Shown here in pieces: positions 33,923-42,192 of a DNA stretch of 64,000 bases (position 1 is its first letter; each line of letters starts with the position of its first letter). The translations under genes and the position numbers were made by a program. The DNA is from JABWBD01 sp040768665 (GTDB taxonomy: Bacteria > Planctomycetota > Planctomycetia > Pirellulales > Thermoguttaceae). A model generated the notes under the pieces. It searched no databases. It was given only the letters and a program-made list of their open reading frames with translations, and was not told where the DNA came from. The stretch covers positions 129,421 to 193,420 of the forward strand of contig JAXGMN010000027.1 of assembly GCA_040768665.1 (NCBI GenBank), written 5' to 3'.

Positions 33923-35470
33923 ATGCCGCTGCTTGCCGTCGACTGGGACCGCCGCGAAGCCCGTTACGTCCTCGCCTCACTTTCGGGCGAGCGGCTCAAG
34001 GTCCACGCCGCCGCGGCCGTGCCGCTGGTCGACGTGGTCGAAGGGGGGCACGCTCCGCATCCCGATGTCGGCAACTCGCTCCGCGCGGCGTTGTCGGACC
34101 AGAAGGTTGGGCGCGTGACAACCCTCGTCGGGGTGGACCGCTCCAGCGTGGAGTTGCTTCAGTTCTCGCTCCCGCCGGCTCAGGACAGTGAATTGCCGGA
34201 GATGGTGGCCAATCAGGCGATGCGGGAATCGCCGCAGGTGACCGAAGAGTCGATCCTCGACTTCGTGCCGCTGGACGAAGTTCCGTCTGCCCCGCGGAAC
34301 GTTCTGGCGTTCGCCCTTTTACCGAGCCGGCTCGCACAGATCCATGAAACATGCGCGGTTGCGGGCTTCAAGCCGAGTCGGCTCCTGTTCAGGCCCCTGG
34401 CGGCGGCCTCGCTCTTGGCTCGCGTGACCGCTCCTCCGGAGCAGGTCGCGATGGTGGTCAACCGATTGGCCGACGAGGTCGACTTGACGCTGCTCGTGGA
34501 AGGTCGTCCCGCGCTGTTGAGGACGGTGCGGCTGCCCACCGCCGCCAGCGAAGACAAGCTCACCGAGCGGTTGCTGGGCGAGGTCAACCGCACGGCGGTC
34601 GTGGCGATGCAGAACGAGCGCAGCGGCGGAGCGGTCGAGCGGGTTTATATCCTCGGTTCGCCGGCCAAGCGGCGGTGGCTGGCCGACCGCATCCGCGACG
34701 ACCTTCTCTTGCCGGTGACCGTGGTCGATCCGTTTGAAGCGGCGGAGATTGCCGACGAATCGGTGCCGGCCGAGTCGGGCCGTTTTGCGTCGCTGTTGGG
34801 AATGCTCCTCGACGAGGCCCAGGGCGGCGCCCACGCGGTCGATTTCCTGCACCCTCGCAAGAGGCCGGAACCGCCCAACTACCGGCGACTCGCAACGATC
34901 GCGGGCGTGCTCGTCGCGGCGGTGCTGCTGGCGGCCGGGTACTTCATGTATGGCCAGGTCGCCGCGCTCGACGGAGAGATCGAAGCCCTCAGTCAGCGGA
35001 AGAAGCAACTCGAAGAAACGCTCAAGAAGGCCGGCCAACAGCAGAAGATCGTCGCGGCTTACGAGCAGTGGCGGGCCAACGATGTGACCTGGATCGACGA
35101 GCTTCGCGAGCTGTCCCAGCGGTTCCCGCCTTCGCGCGACGCCATCGTGCTGCGGATGACGCTCACTCCGGCCCGCGGCACGGGCGGATCGGTCGACATG
35201 CAGTGCCTTGTGCGGGACCCGACAATCGTGGTCCGCATGGAGCAGGCCATCCGCGATCGTTTCCATCAGATTCGCAGCAAGCGGGTGCAGCAGCGGGGAA
35301 GGGAGAAGGCGTACACCTGGCAGTTCGAAACGTCGATGGACGTCGCCCGCCGGGACAAGGAGGATTATCTCGGCAAGCCTTTGGAAGAGAAGAAAGAGGC
35401 TCCTGTCGTGGCGGGCAAGAATCCGCCGCGCACCGCTCCGGTGAAAGCTCCGTTGCAGGCAAGCCGATGA
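33923..35470 (+). CDS. gspL: GspL-like assembly protein (PilM plus PilN type), cluster 1
   Basis: The 515-residue protein has a cytoplasmic actin-like domain starting MPLLAVDWDRREARYVLASL. A single transmembrane helix follows near residue 330 (LATIAGVLVAAVLLAAGYFM), then a periplasmic coiled coil (LDGEIEALSQRKKQLEETLK) and a ferredoxin-like part. This is the GspL arrangement, equal to PilM fused to PilN. It anchors GspE at the membrane. It starts 24 nt after gspK and its stop overlaps gspM (ATGA). A Lys/Pro-rich tail ends the protein. Confidence 0.85.
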   Translation: MPLLAVDWDRREARYVLASLSGERLKVHAAAAVPLVDVVEGGHAPHPDVGNSLRAALSDQKVGRVTTLVGVDRSSVELLQFSLPPAQDSELPEMVANQAMRESPQVTEESILDFVPLDEVPSAPRNVLAFALLPSRLAQIHETCAVAGFKPSRLLFRPLAAASLLARVTAPPEQVAMVVNRLADEVDLTLLVEGRPALLRTVRLPTAASEDKLTERLLGEVNRTAVVAMQNERSGGAVERVYILGSPAKRRWLADRIRDDLLLPVTVVDPFEAAEIADESVPAESGRFASLLGMLLDEAQGGAHAVDFLHPRKRPEPPNYRRLATIAGVLVAAVLLAAGYFMYGQVAALDGEIEALSQRKKQLEETLKKAGQQQKIVAAYEQWRANDVTWIDELRELSQRFPPSRDAIVLRMTLTPARGTGGSVDMQCLVRDPTIVVRMEQAIRDRFHQIRSKRVQQRGREKAYTWQFETSMDVARRDKEDYLGKPLEEKKEAPVVAGKNPPRTAPVKAPLQASR

Positions 35471-36360
35471 TCGACAAGTATCGCAAACAGATCCTGTACG
35501 GTGTGGCGGCCGCGATGTTCCTGTTCTACCTGGGCGACCAGTTCCTTCAAAAGTTTTTGACGGAAGGTCCACTGCAGGAGCGGCGCAGCAGGATTGCGCA
35601 GCTTGAATCGGACATCGAGAAGCGCGAGGGAATGCTGCTCCGCGCTCGGGAAATCGGCAAGCGGCTCGACGTGTTGGAGGCCCGGTCGTTGCCTTCCGAC
35701 GTCGAGATCGCCCGTTCGCTGTACCAGGGATGGCTGGTGGAACTGGTCAACTTCGTCGAACTGTCCGCCCCGAACGTCGACTCCGGCAACCCGGTCGGCC
35801 GGCGCGGGGTGTTCTATACGATTGCGTACTCGCTCCGCGGACGCGGCACGCTCGAGCAGCTCACGCGGTTTCTCTACGTGTTCTACCGGGCCGGCCATCT
35901 CCATCAAATCCGGTCGCTCGCCATCACACCCCTGAAGGGAAGCGGTCAGCTCGACCTGGCGATCTCGATCGAAGCCGTGGTACTGCCGACCGCCGACCGC
36001 AAGTCGCGGCTGACGAGCCTCGCGGCCGATCGCCTGGCCTACGCGAGCCTCAGCGACTATGACGTGATCGTCCGTCGCGATCTCTTCGGGACCGGCGGGG
36101 CCTCGGAGGCGACCGACTTCGCCTACCTGACAGCGGTGAACTACGTCAACGGCAAGCCGGAGGCATGGTTCGACCTCCGCACGGAAGCCAGGCTGTTGAA
36201 GCTTTGTGAAGGGGACAGGCTCGAAATCGGCCCGTTCGAAGGGAAGGTCGCCGAGATCGCCGATACGGACGTCGTGCTCGAGTCGGGCGAGGAGCGATGG
36301 CTTCTCACCGTCGGCGAGAACCTCGCGCAGGCGTCGGCGCTGCCGCCGGAGTTGAAGTGA
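35467..36360 (+). CDS. gspM: GspM/PilO-like protein with GspC/PilP-like C-terminal domain, cluster 1
   Basis: The 297-residue protein has an N-terminal membrane helix (ILYGVAAAMFLFYLGDQF), a coiled coil, and a PilO/GspM ferredoxin-like domain (LEQLTRFLYVFYRAGHLHQI). After residue 190 a second domain begins DYDVIVRRDLFG and ends in VCEGDRLEIG-like, GKVAEIADTDVVLESGEERW and LLTVGENL. That pattern resembles the homology region of GspC or PilP. No separate gspC exists here, so the fusion may supply that function. It is the last gene of the cluster, followed by a strong hairpin at 36399-36432. Confidence 0.75.
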   Translation: MIDKYRKQILYGVAAAMFLFYLGDQFLQKFLTEGPLQERRSRIAQLESDIEKREGMLLRAREIGKRLDVLEARSLPSDVEIARSLYQGWLVELVNFVELSAPNVDSGNPVGRRGVFYTIAYSLRGRGTLEQLTRFLYVFYRAGHLHQIRSLAITPLKGSGQLDLAISIEAVVLPTADRKSRLTSLAADRLAYASLSDYDVIVRRDLFGTGGASEATDFAYLTAVNYVNGKPEAWFDLRTEARLLKLCEGDRLEIGPFEGKVAEIADTDVVLESGEERWLLTVGENLAQASALPPELK

Positions 36361-36368
36361 GGACGTCA

Positions 36369-36432
36369 GGCGAGCGGCAGATGAGAGTTTACCCGCATAT
36401 CAGCCCGGCTGCTTGGAAGCAGCCGGGCTGAT
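36369..36432. repeat. Repeat with perfect 16-bp hairpin after cluster 1
   Basis: GGCGAGCGGCAGATGAGA at 36369 leads into a perfect stem, ATCAGCCCGGCTGCTT (36399-36414) with AAGCAGCCGGGCTGAT (36417-36432), loop GG. It sits 40 bp after gspM and could terminate transcription, though no T run follows. The first 43 bp recur inverted at 40883-40925 with about 39 identities. Confidence 0.8.
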
Positions 36433-36498
36433 GGGAACCCTCAGGGGATGCGACCATCTACTGCTCGCCTAAGTCTCTCAATCGAGCACTGGCAGCCC

Positions 36499-37962
36499 TC
36501 AACGAAGTTCCGAAAACATCTTCAGCAGGGCGTCGACGATTTTGGTCGAGGCTTGGACCTCCACCTTGCTCGTGCCGAGCCATGTTTCGTAGCCGCCGAG
36601 CTCGTGCTGCTCGGGAGTGGGCAGGTAGCCGTAGCCTCCGTTGGCCAGCTCGGTGGTGAACGTGGGCTTGAAGGGACTGCGGGCTTTCAGTTCCAATCCC
36701 GTTTCCGAAAAAGTCTCGAAGGGGATGGCTGCAATTCCGAGGTCTCCCACTCGGATTGCCTGAAGCAGGATGCCGACCGTCTCCGGCGACTCGTGCTGCT
36801 GGATCGCCTTCGCGGCGTACGCCCGCTCGTGAGGCAGCTTGTCGCGGCGCTGCGGCTCGGCCAGCAATTGCTGCGACCGAGCGAGTTGCTCGGCGGTCGG
36901 TTTGCGAATCGCCAGTTCCAGCTCTCGTTGCCGCATCCCCAGCGGCACCCAGTCGTGCCAGGTGAGATTTCGGTACTCGCGGAAGACGGCCTTGGCGCAG
37001 TCGTCGGCCACCAGGCGCATCTGCTCGTACGGTCCTTTCCGGACACGGGGGACCGCGAAGTTGATGTTATTGATGTTGCCGCTCGTGCCGTTGCTCATCG
37101 CGGCGACGAAAGGCGGATCGAGCCGATCGGCCTCGAGCAACTGCTGGATGCGATCGACGAACATGCCGAAGTAGTCGGCGGAAATGTGCCTGGGGCCGGT
37201 GCCGCCGACGTAGTGCAGCGAATAGTTGGCCAGCAGACCCAGCGGGCGGCCATCGGCCGTTTCCAGCGCGAGAAAGGCGATCTGCGGATCGACCGGCCCC
37301 GCCGGTTTGAGCAGGTTCGGACTGTGTCCGGGGTTCATCTTTGCACGGTCCGGCTCCCCGAACGGGCTGAACAGCTCGGTGCCCGGCTTCATCAGCCAGC
37401 GGCGGTTGAAGACATGGTCGGGAAGATCCACCGTGCCCCAGGCAACCCGCGCAGGGCGAAGATTGTAGATCGCGCAGCGAACGGCGTCGGCGATGCGATG
37501 CGCCACGAACTGCTGGTATTCGGTGAACTCCTTCTCCGGTTTCAGGGGATTGGGCCACCGGGCGCTGACCGATGAATGGGTGTGCGTGCCGGCCATGAGC
37601 ATGTGGTCGGCCGGCAGGCCGGTTGCCTCGTGCGCCTGGCGTTTCGCTTCGTCCAGCACTTCCCGGCTGATGTAGATATTGTCTGCGATGACCAGCGCAA
37701 TCCGCGTGGCCCCGTCGTCGAGCACGAAGCACCGGGCATACAGTTCGTCGTGGACGTATTCGGCGGGCGGCGGGGTGCCGAAATTGCCTACCAGCCCATC
37801 GCCGAGCCATGGGGTAATGTTCGCGGCGGCGACTCCGGCGCGAAACTGTCTCGTATCGGCCGAGGGCGCGGCGGCTTCGGCGAAGCAAGGAGCGGAAAGG
37901 AGGCCGAGAAGGCCAAGGGTAAGGAGCCACGGGCGGACAGAGGCAGAAGGAACAGGAGACAT
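36499..37962 (-). CDS. Neutral/alkaline ceramidase-like secreted protein
   Basis: The 487-residue product has a signal peptide ending near FAEAAA, then FRAGVAAANITPWLGDGLVG, the standard opening of the neutral/alkaline non-lysosomal ceramidase N-terminal family. LMAGTHTHSS supplies zinc-binding His residues, and LLANYSLHYVGGTG gives another. It is shorter than true ceramidases (about 650) and lacks the C-terminal domain, so the substrate may be a different amide or ester. Planctomycetota carry many of these with unknown substrates. GGAG lies 8 nt before the ATG. It lies convergent to gspM. Confidence 0.82.
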   Translation of the reverse strand: MSPVPSASVRPWLLTLGLLGLLSAPCFAEAAAPSADTRQFRAGVAAANITPWLGDGLVGNFGTPPPAEYVHDELYARCFVLDDGATRIALVIADNIYISREVLDEAKRQAHEATGLPADHMLMAGTHTHSSVSARWPNPLKPEKEFTEYQQFVAHRIADAVRCAIYNLRPARVAWGTVDLPDHVFNRRWLMKPGTELFSPFGEPDRAKMNPGHSPNLLKPAGPVDPQIAFLALETADGRPLGLLANYSLHYVGGTGPRHISADYFGMFVDRIQQLLEADRLDPPFVAAMSNGTSGNINNINFAVPRVRKGPYEQMRLVADDCAKAVFREYRNLTWHDWVPLGMRQRELELAIRKPTAEQLARSQQLLAEPQRRDKLPHERAYAAKAIQQHESPETVGILLQAIRVGDLGIAAIPFETFSETGLELKARSPFKPTFTTELANGGYGYLPTPEQHELGGYETWLGTSKVEVQASTKIVDALLKMFSELR

Positions 37963-38000
37963 AATTTCACTCCATCTTACGGGGAACGTTGCGAACGCAC

Positions 38001-39875
38001 CTATCTTGCGGTGTCCAACGGAGAGCGAACGGCCGTGACGACGGTGTAGTACGCGCCGATTTCGTCGCCATTGGCCGTGATCAAGACCGGGGCGAGCCGG
38101 TACGACCCGGCGGAGAGCGTGGTACGGAACGTGATCTGTTTGTCACCGGGAGATACCGGTTTGCTGTCCAGTTGCTTGCCGTCGATCCGAAGTGCAGCTC
38201 GGACGACGGGAATGGCGACGCCTTCATGGGCCCGGTAGGCCACGCTTGCGCCGGGGACGTCCGGCGCGGCAGGCAATCCGGCGGTGATCGGCTCGTCGGC
38301 TTCGACCGGCCAGCGGCGAAGGCTGATCTCGTACCGGCCTTCGCGGACGACCTTCACCGCCCAATGACCCTGGTGCACGGCGCGCTCGGCGGTTGGCGGC
38401 TCGGCCTTTTTAACTTTCGGCTTCCTCATGGTCCCGGGCAAACCGTAAGCTTGCCGGATGTGCGCCTGGTTCCACGGCGGCAGCGCTTCCTGAATCCAGT
38501 CGTGGCCAGTGAGGCTGACTACCGGGTGATCAGGATGGCCCAGATAGATCTCGGTGGTTCGGGCGAAGGTTGGCTCGAGTTCTGCCCACCATGCGTCGTA
38601 GAAGGCCCGCATCTTCGCAATCTGATCGGGGTGCGCGGCGGCGACGTCGCTGCGCTGTCCCGGGTCCTTCTTGATTTCGTAGAGTTCCTTGCCGTTGACG
38701 AGCCGCCAGTTTTGCGACATGACCGCCGTCTGCTTCCACTTGATCGGATCGCGGACGCGCTGCGAGTCGGTGACGAGGAAGCGGTCGGGCCAATCGCCTC
38801 GGGTGGCCGGATCGAGCAACGCGCGGATGGAGGTGCCATCGAACTTCAAGCCGTCGGGCTTCGGCGCGCCGACCAGGTCGAGTAATGTCGGCACGACATC
38901 GACGGCATGACAGAGGGTGTCGTCGACGTGCTTTCGGTTCCAGCCCGCCGCCGGCCAGTGGCAGAAGAACGGGACGCGATGGCCGCCGTCGTACTCGCTC
39001 CCTTTCGCACCTCGCATGCCGGCGTTGTAGATTCGGGCACCGGTGGCCGTGCCGTTATCGGTAGTGAAGATGAAGATCGTGTTGTCTTCGATCCCCAGTT
39101 CCCGCAGCAGCTCGCGGGTCTTGCCAACGTTGTCGTCGACATTGGTAATCATGCCGAAGAAAGCGGCAATGGTCTTGTCCTGATCGGCATAGAGGTCGAG
39201 ATAATTCTGGGGAGCGTGCAGCGGGCCATGCGGCGCGTTCGTGGCGATGTACGCAAAGAACGGCTGACGCCGCCGCGTGCAGTCGCGGATGAACCGCCGG
39301 GCCTGATCGAAGAAGACGTCGGTGCAGAAGCCCTTGGCGGGAACGATTCGGCCGTTGTGGAAGTAGTGGCCGTCGAAGTAGGCGTTATTCCAGAGGTCGG
39401 GGGTCTGCCCGACTCCGCCGCCGCCGTGACGATAAGCTTCGGTGAAGCCGCGGTCTTCGGCTCGGTAGGGATAATTGTCGCCGAGGTGCCACTTGCCAAA
39501 CATCCCGGTGGCATAGCCGTGGTCTTTGAGGAGCTGCCCGATGGTGATTTCATTTTCGCGGAGCATCGAACGGCCGTTGACGGTATGCCAGACGCCGGTC
39601 CGATCGGTCCAGTGGCCGGTGAGCAGCGCCGCGCGGGTGGGCGAGCAGGTCGGGGCCACGTGGTAGTCGGTCAGTTGCGACGACTCGGCCGCCAGCCGGT
39701 CGAGATGCGGCGTCTTGATGATCGGATTGCCGGTGCAGCCCAGGTCGCCGTAGCCTTGATCGTCCGTGATGACGAAAACGATGTTCGGCTTTTCCGACGC
39801 CGGCGCAGAACCGACGGCGTTCAAGCACAGCGTGGCGACAAGTGCAATGCAAGAGAAATAATCGGCGCAACGCAT
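38001..39875 (-). CDS. Secreted sulfatase with C-terminal extension
   Basis: The 624-residue protein has a signal peptide ending near SAPAS. The metal site is NIVFVITDDQGYGDLGCTGN and the formylglycine motif is CSPTR at Cys77; FGKWHLGDNYP and TTDNGTATG complete the S1 sulfatase core. The last 160 residues or so form a beta-rich extension (YEISLRRWPVEADEPITAGL, ITFRTTLSAGSYRL) common in planctomycete arylsulfatases. The ATG at 39875 has AAGGTG upstream; the longer open frame to 40097 has no support. It lies 38 nt from the ceramidase-like gene on the same strand, so these two probably form an operon. Confidence 0.93.
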   Translation of the reverse strand: MRCADYFSCIALVATLCLNAVGSAPASEKPNIVFVITDDQGYGDLGCTGNPIIKTPHLDRLAAESSQLTDYHVAPTCSPTRAALLTGHWTDRTGVWHTVNGRSMLRENEITIGQLLKDHGYATGMFGKWHLGDNYPYRAEDRGFTEAYRHGGGGVGQTPDLWNNAYFDGHYFHNGRIVPAKGFCTDVFFDQARRFIRDCTRRRQPFFAYIATNAPHGPLHAPQNYLDLYADQDKTIAAFFGMITNVDDNVGKTRELLRELGIEDNTIFIFTTDNGTATGARIYNAGMRGAKGSEYDGGHRVPFFCHWPAAGWNRKHVDDTLCHAVDVVPTLLDLVGAPKPDGLKFDGTSIRALLDPATRGDWPDRFLVTDSQRVRDPIKWKQTAVMSQNWRLVNGKELYEIKKDPGQRSDVAAAHPDQIAKMRAFYDAWWAELEPTFARTTEIYLGHPDHPVVSLTGHDWIQEALPPWNQAHIRQAYGLPGTMRKPKVKKAEPPTAERAVHQGHWAVKVVREGRYEISLRRWPVEADEPITAGLPAAPDVPGASVAYRAHEGVAIPVVRAALRIDGKQLDSKPVSPGDKQITFRTTLSAGSYRLAPVLITANGDEIGAYYTVVTAVRSPLDTAR

Positions 39876-41002
39876 GGCAACACCTTGGGAGATTCCCGTT
39901 CGTTTGTGCGCGGGTGCCCGGAAAGAGACGGCTTGCACCTCAGTATCCGCCCCCGATGGCTCGCGGTCAACGAGCCGGCAATCGCCGCTTTGCGACGGGC
40001 TCGGTGGTGCATCCCCGTCTGAAACAGTAGCCGAAGGGAGCGGGGGCTGAAGCCGCATCGAAGGCGGGTGCTCGATTGCCGCCAGACTTTCCTGCAATCA
40101 CTTTCCGCGGATCAGCAGCGTCGGTCCGTGGATCGCCTGAGGCCGCTGGTTCATCGAAATGGTCGCGGGCTTCGAGCCTGCGGAGAGCTTGTGCAGTTCG
40201 TCGCGGAGGGCTTTCAACTGGGCATGAACGACGTTGGGGGCTTGCTGCGACGAAGATTCCAAGGCAGTCCTCCTCGCGTGGGGCGAATCCTGGTGTCGGT
40301 GCCGTGTTCGTTCGGCAATCCGATTGATCGGCAAGACACGGCCGGAGCTTTGCAGGATAAAACACTCAAGAACCGGCCTTGGCAGACTGGTGAAGAGAAG
40401 CTGAGTTGGAGGCGTTTCCACGCCCGCTTCAAAATCAACAGTGGCACTGCCCATTTCGCGTCATTCGTGTATTTCGTGGTTGCCTGTCTTCATGAAACCG
40501 GGTCCCTCTCTCCCGCTCTAAGGGGGCGTTGCACAATTGCCCCTGATCCTCGCTTCGTCCCTTCAACGGTTGCTCTTCCGTCGGACAGTTCACGGCCGCT
40601 CGAATCGCTCGGTGAGATGCCGGCCTGCGCATCCAATGCGGCCCTTGACCACCGCGATTTGGGAACCTCTCCACCCGGAAGCGCGTGGTGCCCAAACAGC
40701 CCCGGATTTGAGAAATCGCCAGTCTGGGCACCACAACCGCCCCGCCGGCGACGATTCCGGCCGCCACCAGGCTTCTGAGGAAACGCCGCGAAACTCTGGC
40801 GGACTCGTGGTGTTTAACTGCTTAGGCGTGTGGCAGATGATCGGATCCCCTCACGATTGCCATCAGCCCGAACGCCTCCCGGCAGCCGGGCTGATATCGG
40901 GGTGAATTCTCATCTGCCGCTCGCCTTAGGATCGTCAGGCGCGGGTGCCGTGACGGTGATCGGACAACTTCAGAGCCTGTACCAGCAACGAGGAGTAGTG
41001 AA
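39876..41002. other. Gene-free stretch between sulfatase and LTXXQ protein
   Basis: No supported gene is seen in 1.1 kb. The minus strand around 40098-40235 has a short open tail that may be a remnant but is not assignable. The right end carries the inverted repeat at 40862-40925. The rest looks like decayed DNA. Confidence 0.5.
40862..40925. repeat. Inverted copy of the 36369-36432 repeat
   Basis: The segment 40883-40925 (CAGCCGGGCTGATATCGGGG ... CATCTGCCGCTCGCC) is the reverse complement of 36369-36411 at about 39 of 43 positions. Its own hairpin is imperfect (ATCAGCCCG ... CGGGCTGAT). The pair brackets the ceramidase-sulfatase block. Confidence 0.75.
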
Positions 41003-41842
41003 ATGTTAGCACGCGTTTGCAAGGTGATTACGGGAATCGCTCTTCTTTCGGCGATCGCTGTCGCGGCCAACGCGCAGCCGCCGGGAGGCGGTGGCTTTCG
41101 CCCGCGCGGAATGCCGGGTGGCATGTTTAGTGGGGGCATGGGCGGCGGAGGAATGGGCGAAGTCTTTCTGCTCCGCTCCGAGCAGGTCCAGAAAGAACTC
41201 AAGCTCACGGACAAGCAGAAGGAACAACTCCAGAAGCTCGCCGAAGACACGCGTGGGGATTTTCGGGAGCGCTTCCGCGGCCTCGAAGGCCTGAGCCGCG
41301 AGGAGCGCGAGAAGAAGTTGGAGGAGATGCGGGAGGAAATGCAGAAAGAGGCGGCAAAACGTGCGGAAAGCATGAAGAAACAGCTCGCCGAAATCCTCGA
41401 TCAAGACCAGTTGAAGCGTCTGCGGCAGATCGGATTGCAGCAAGCCGGCCCTGCGGCCCTCATGCAACCGGCCGTGGCGGAGGCCGTCGGCTTGACGGAA
41501 AAGCAGAAGGAGGAAATCCAGGAGATCCAGCGCAAAACCCAAGAGAAGTCGCAAAGCCTTTGGCAAGAGGCGCGGGGCGGCAACCGCGAGGACCGGGGTG
41601 CCCAATTCGAGCAGTTGCGCCAGAAAAGCCGGGAAATACGCGAGGAAGGTGAGAAGCAGGCAATGGCCGTGCTCAAGCCGGAGCAAAAGCAAAAACTCGG
41701 CGAAATGATGGGCGAGCCTTTCGAACTGGAACGACCCCAGTTCGGCCGACCCCAGGGCGGCGACCGCGAGCGAGGCGAGGGCGACCGACCGCGGCGAGGA
41801 GGCGATCGCTCGCGACGGGGCAACCGTGAGAGAAACACGTAG
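41003..41842 (+). CDS. Secreted LTXXQ (Spy/CpxP-like) coiled-coil protein
   Basis: The 279-residue product has a signal peptide ending AANAQ, a Gly/Pro/Met-rich segment, and two LTXXQ-type repeats: LKLTDKQKEQLQKLAEDTRG and VGLTEKQKEEIQEIQRKTQE. Between them lies a highly charged helical coiled coil. The tail is Arg/Gly/Asp-rich (GGDRERGEGDRPRRGG). Such proteins are frequent in Planctomycetota and may act as periplasmic chaperones or metal sensors by analogy with Spy and CpxP. GAGGAG lies 8-10 nt before the ATG. It is followed by gspE of cluster 2. Confidence 0.75.
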   Translation: MLARVCKVITGIALLSAIAVAANAQPPGGGGFRPRGMPGGMFSGGMGGGGMGEVFLLRSEQVQKELKLTDKQKEQLQKLAEDTRGDFRERFRGLEGLSREEREKKLEEMREEMQKEAAKRAESMKKQLAEILDQDQLKRLRQIGLQQAGPAALMQPAVAEAVGLTEKQKEEIQEIQRKTQEKSQSLWQEARGGNREDRGAQFEQLRQKSREIREEGEKQAMAVLKPEQKQKLGEMMGEPFELERPQFGRPQGGDRERGEGDRPRRGGDRSRRGNRERNT

Positions 41843-42060
41843 CGATGATGTGAATCCCCGTCGAAGAATCTGGCCGCCACCTCTTGGCTGGGGAAGCCGA
41901 ACGCCTAGTTCGGGTGGAGCTTCTCGGTCGAAAAGACTTCCGGCGGGCGGCGGGGTCGTTTACCATGAATTACAGGGGTGCTCCGGCCCTCGCCGCTTCG
42001 CGGCGAGCAGGCCGGGGCGCCTTGATTTCCTTGTATCGTTTCGGCACGGCTGCACCAAAA

Positions 42061-42153
42061 GGCTGTTTGGAAAGGGGACAGGCACCCTATATCTTGTGGA
42101 AAGTCAAGGGTCGGTACACAACATCCGGGAGCCAGTCCCCGTTCCAAACAGCC
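42061..42153. repeat. Palindromic element with GGCTGTTTGGAA ends
   Basis: GGCTGTTTGGAA and TTCCAAACAGCC are perfect 12-bp ends. The core GGGGACAGGCACC pairs with GGAGCCAGTCCCC. The flanks ACCAAAA and ACCGAAA may be a degenerate target duplication. It lies about 40 bp before gspE of cluster 2, in its leader. Confidence 0.8.
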
Positions 42154-42192
42154 ACCGAAACATTTTGTTTGATCCAATCTCGGAAACTCCTC

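Noticed and set aside
40098..40235. Minus-strand tail reading LKALRDELHKL...LLIRGK, possibly a DUF1553-like remnant
   Set aside because: The resemblance to the P.TH.L.RG segment is too short and no other part of such a gene is nearby.
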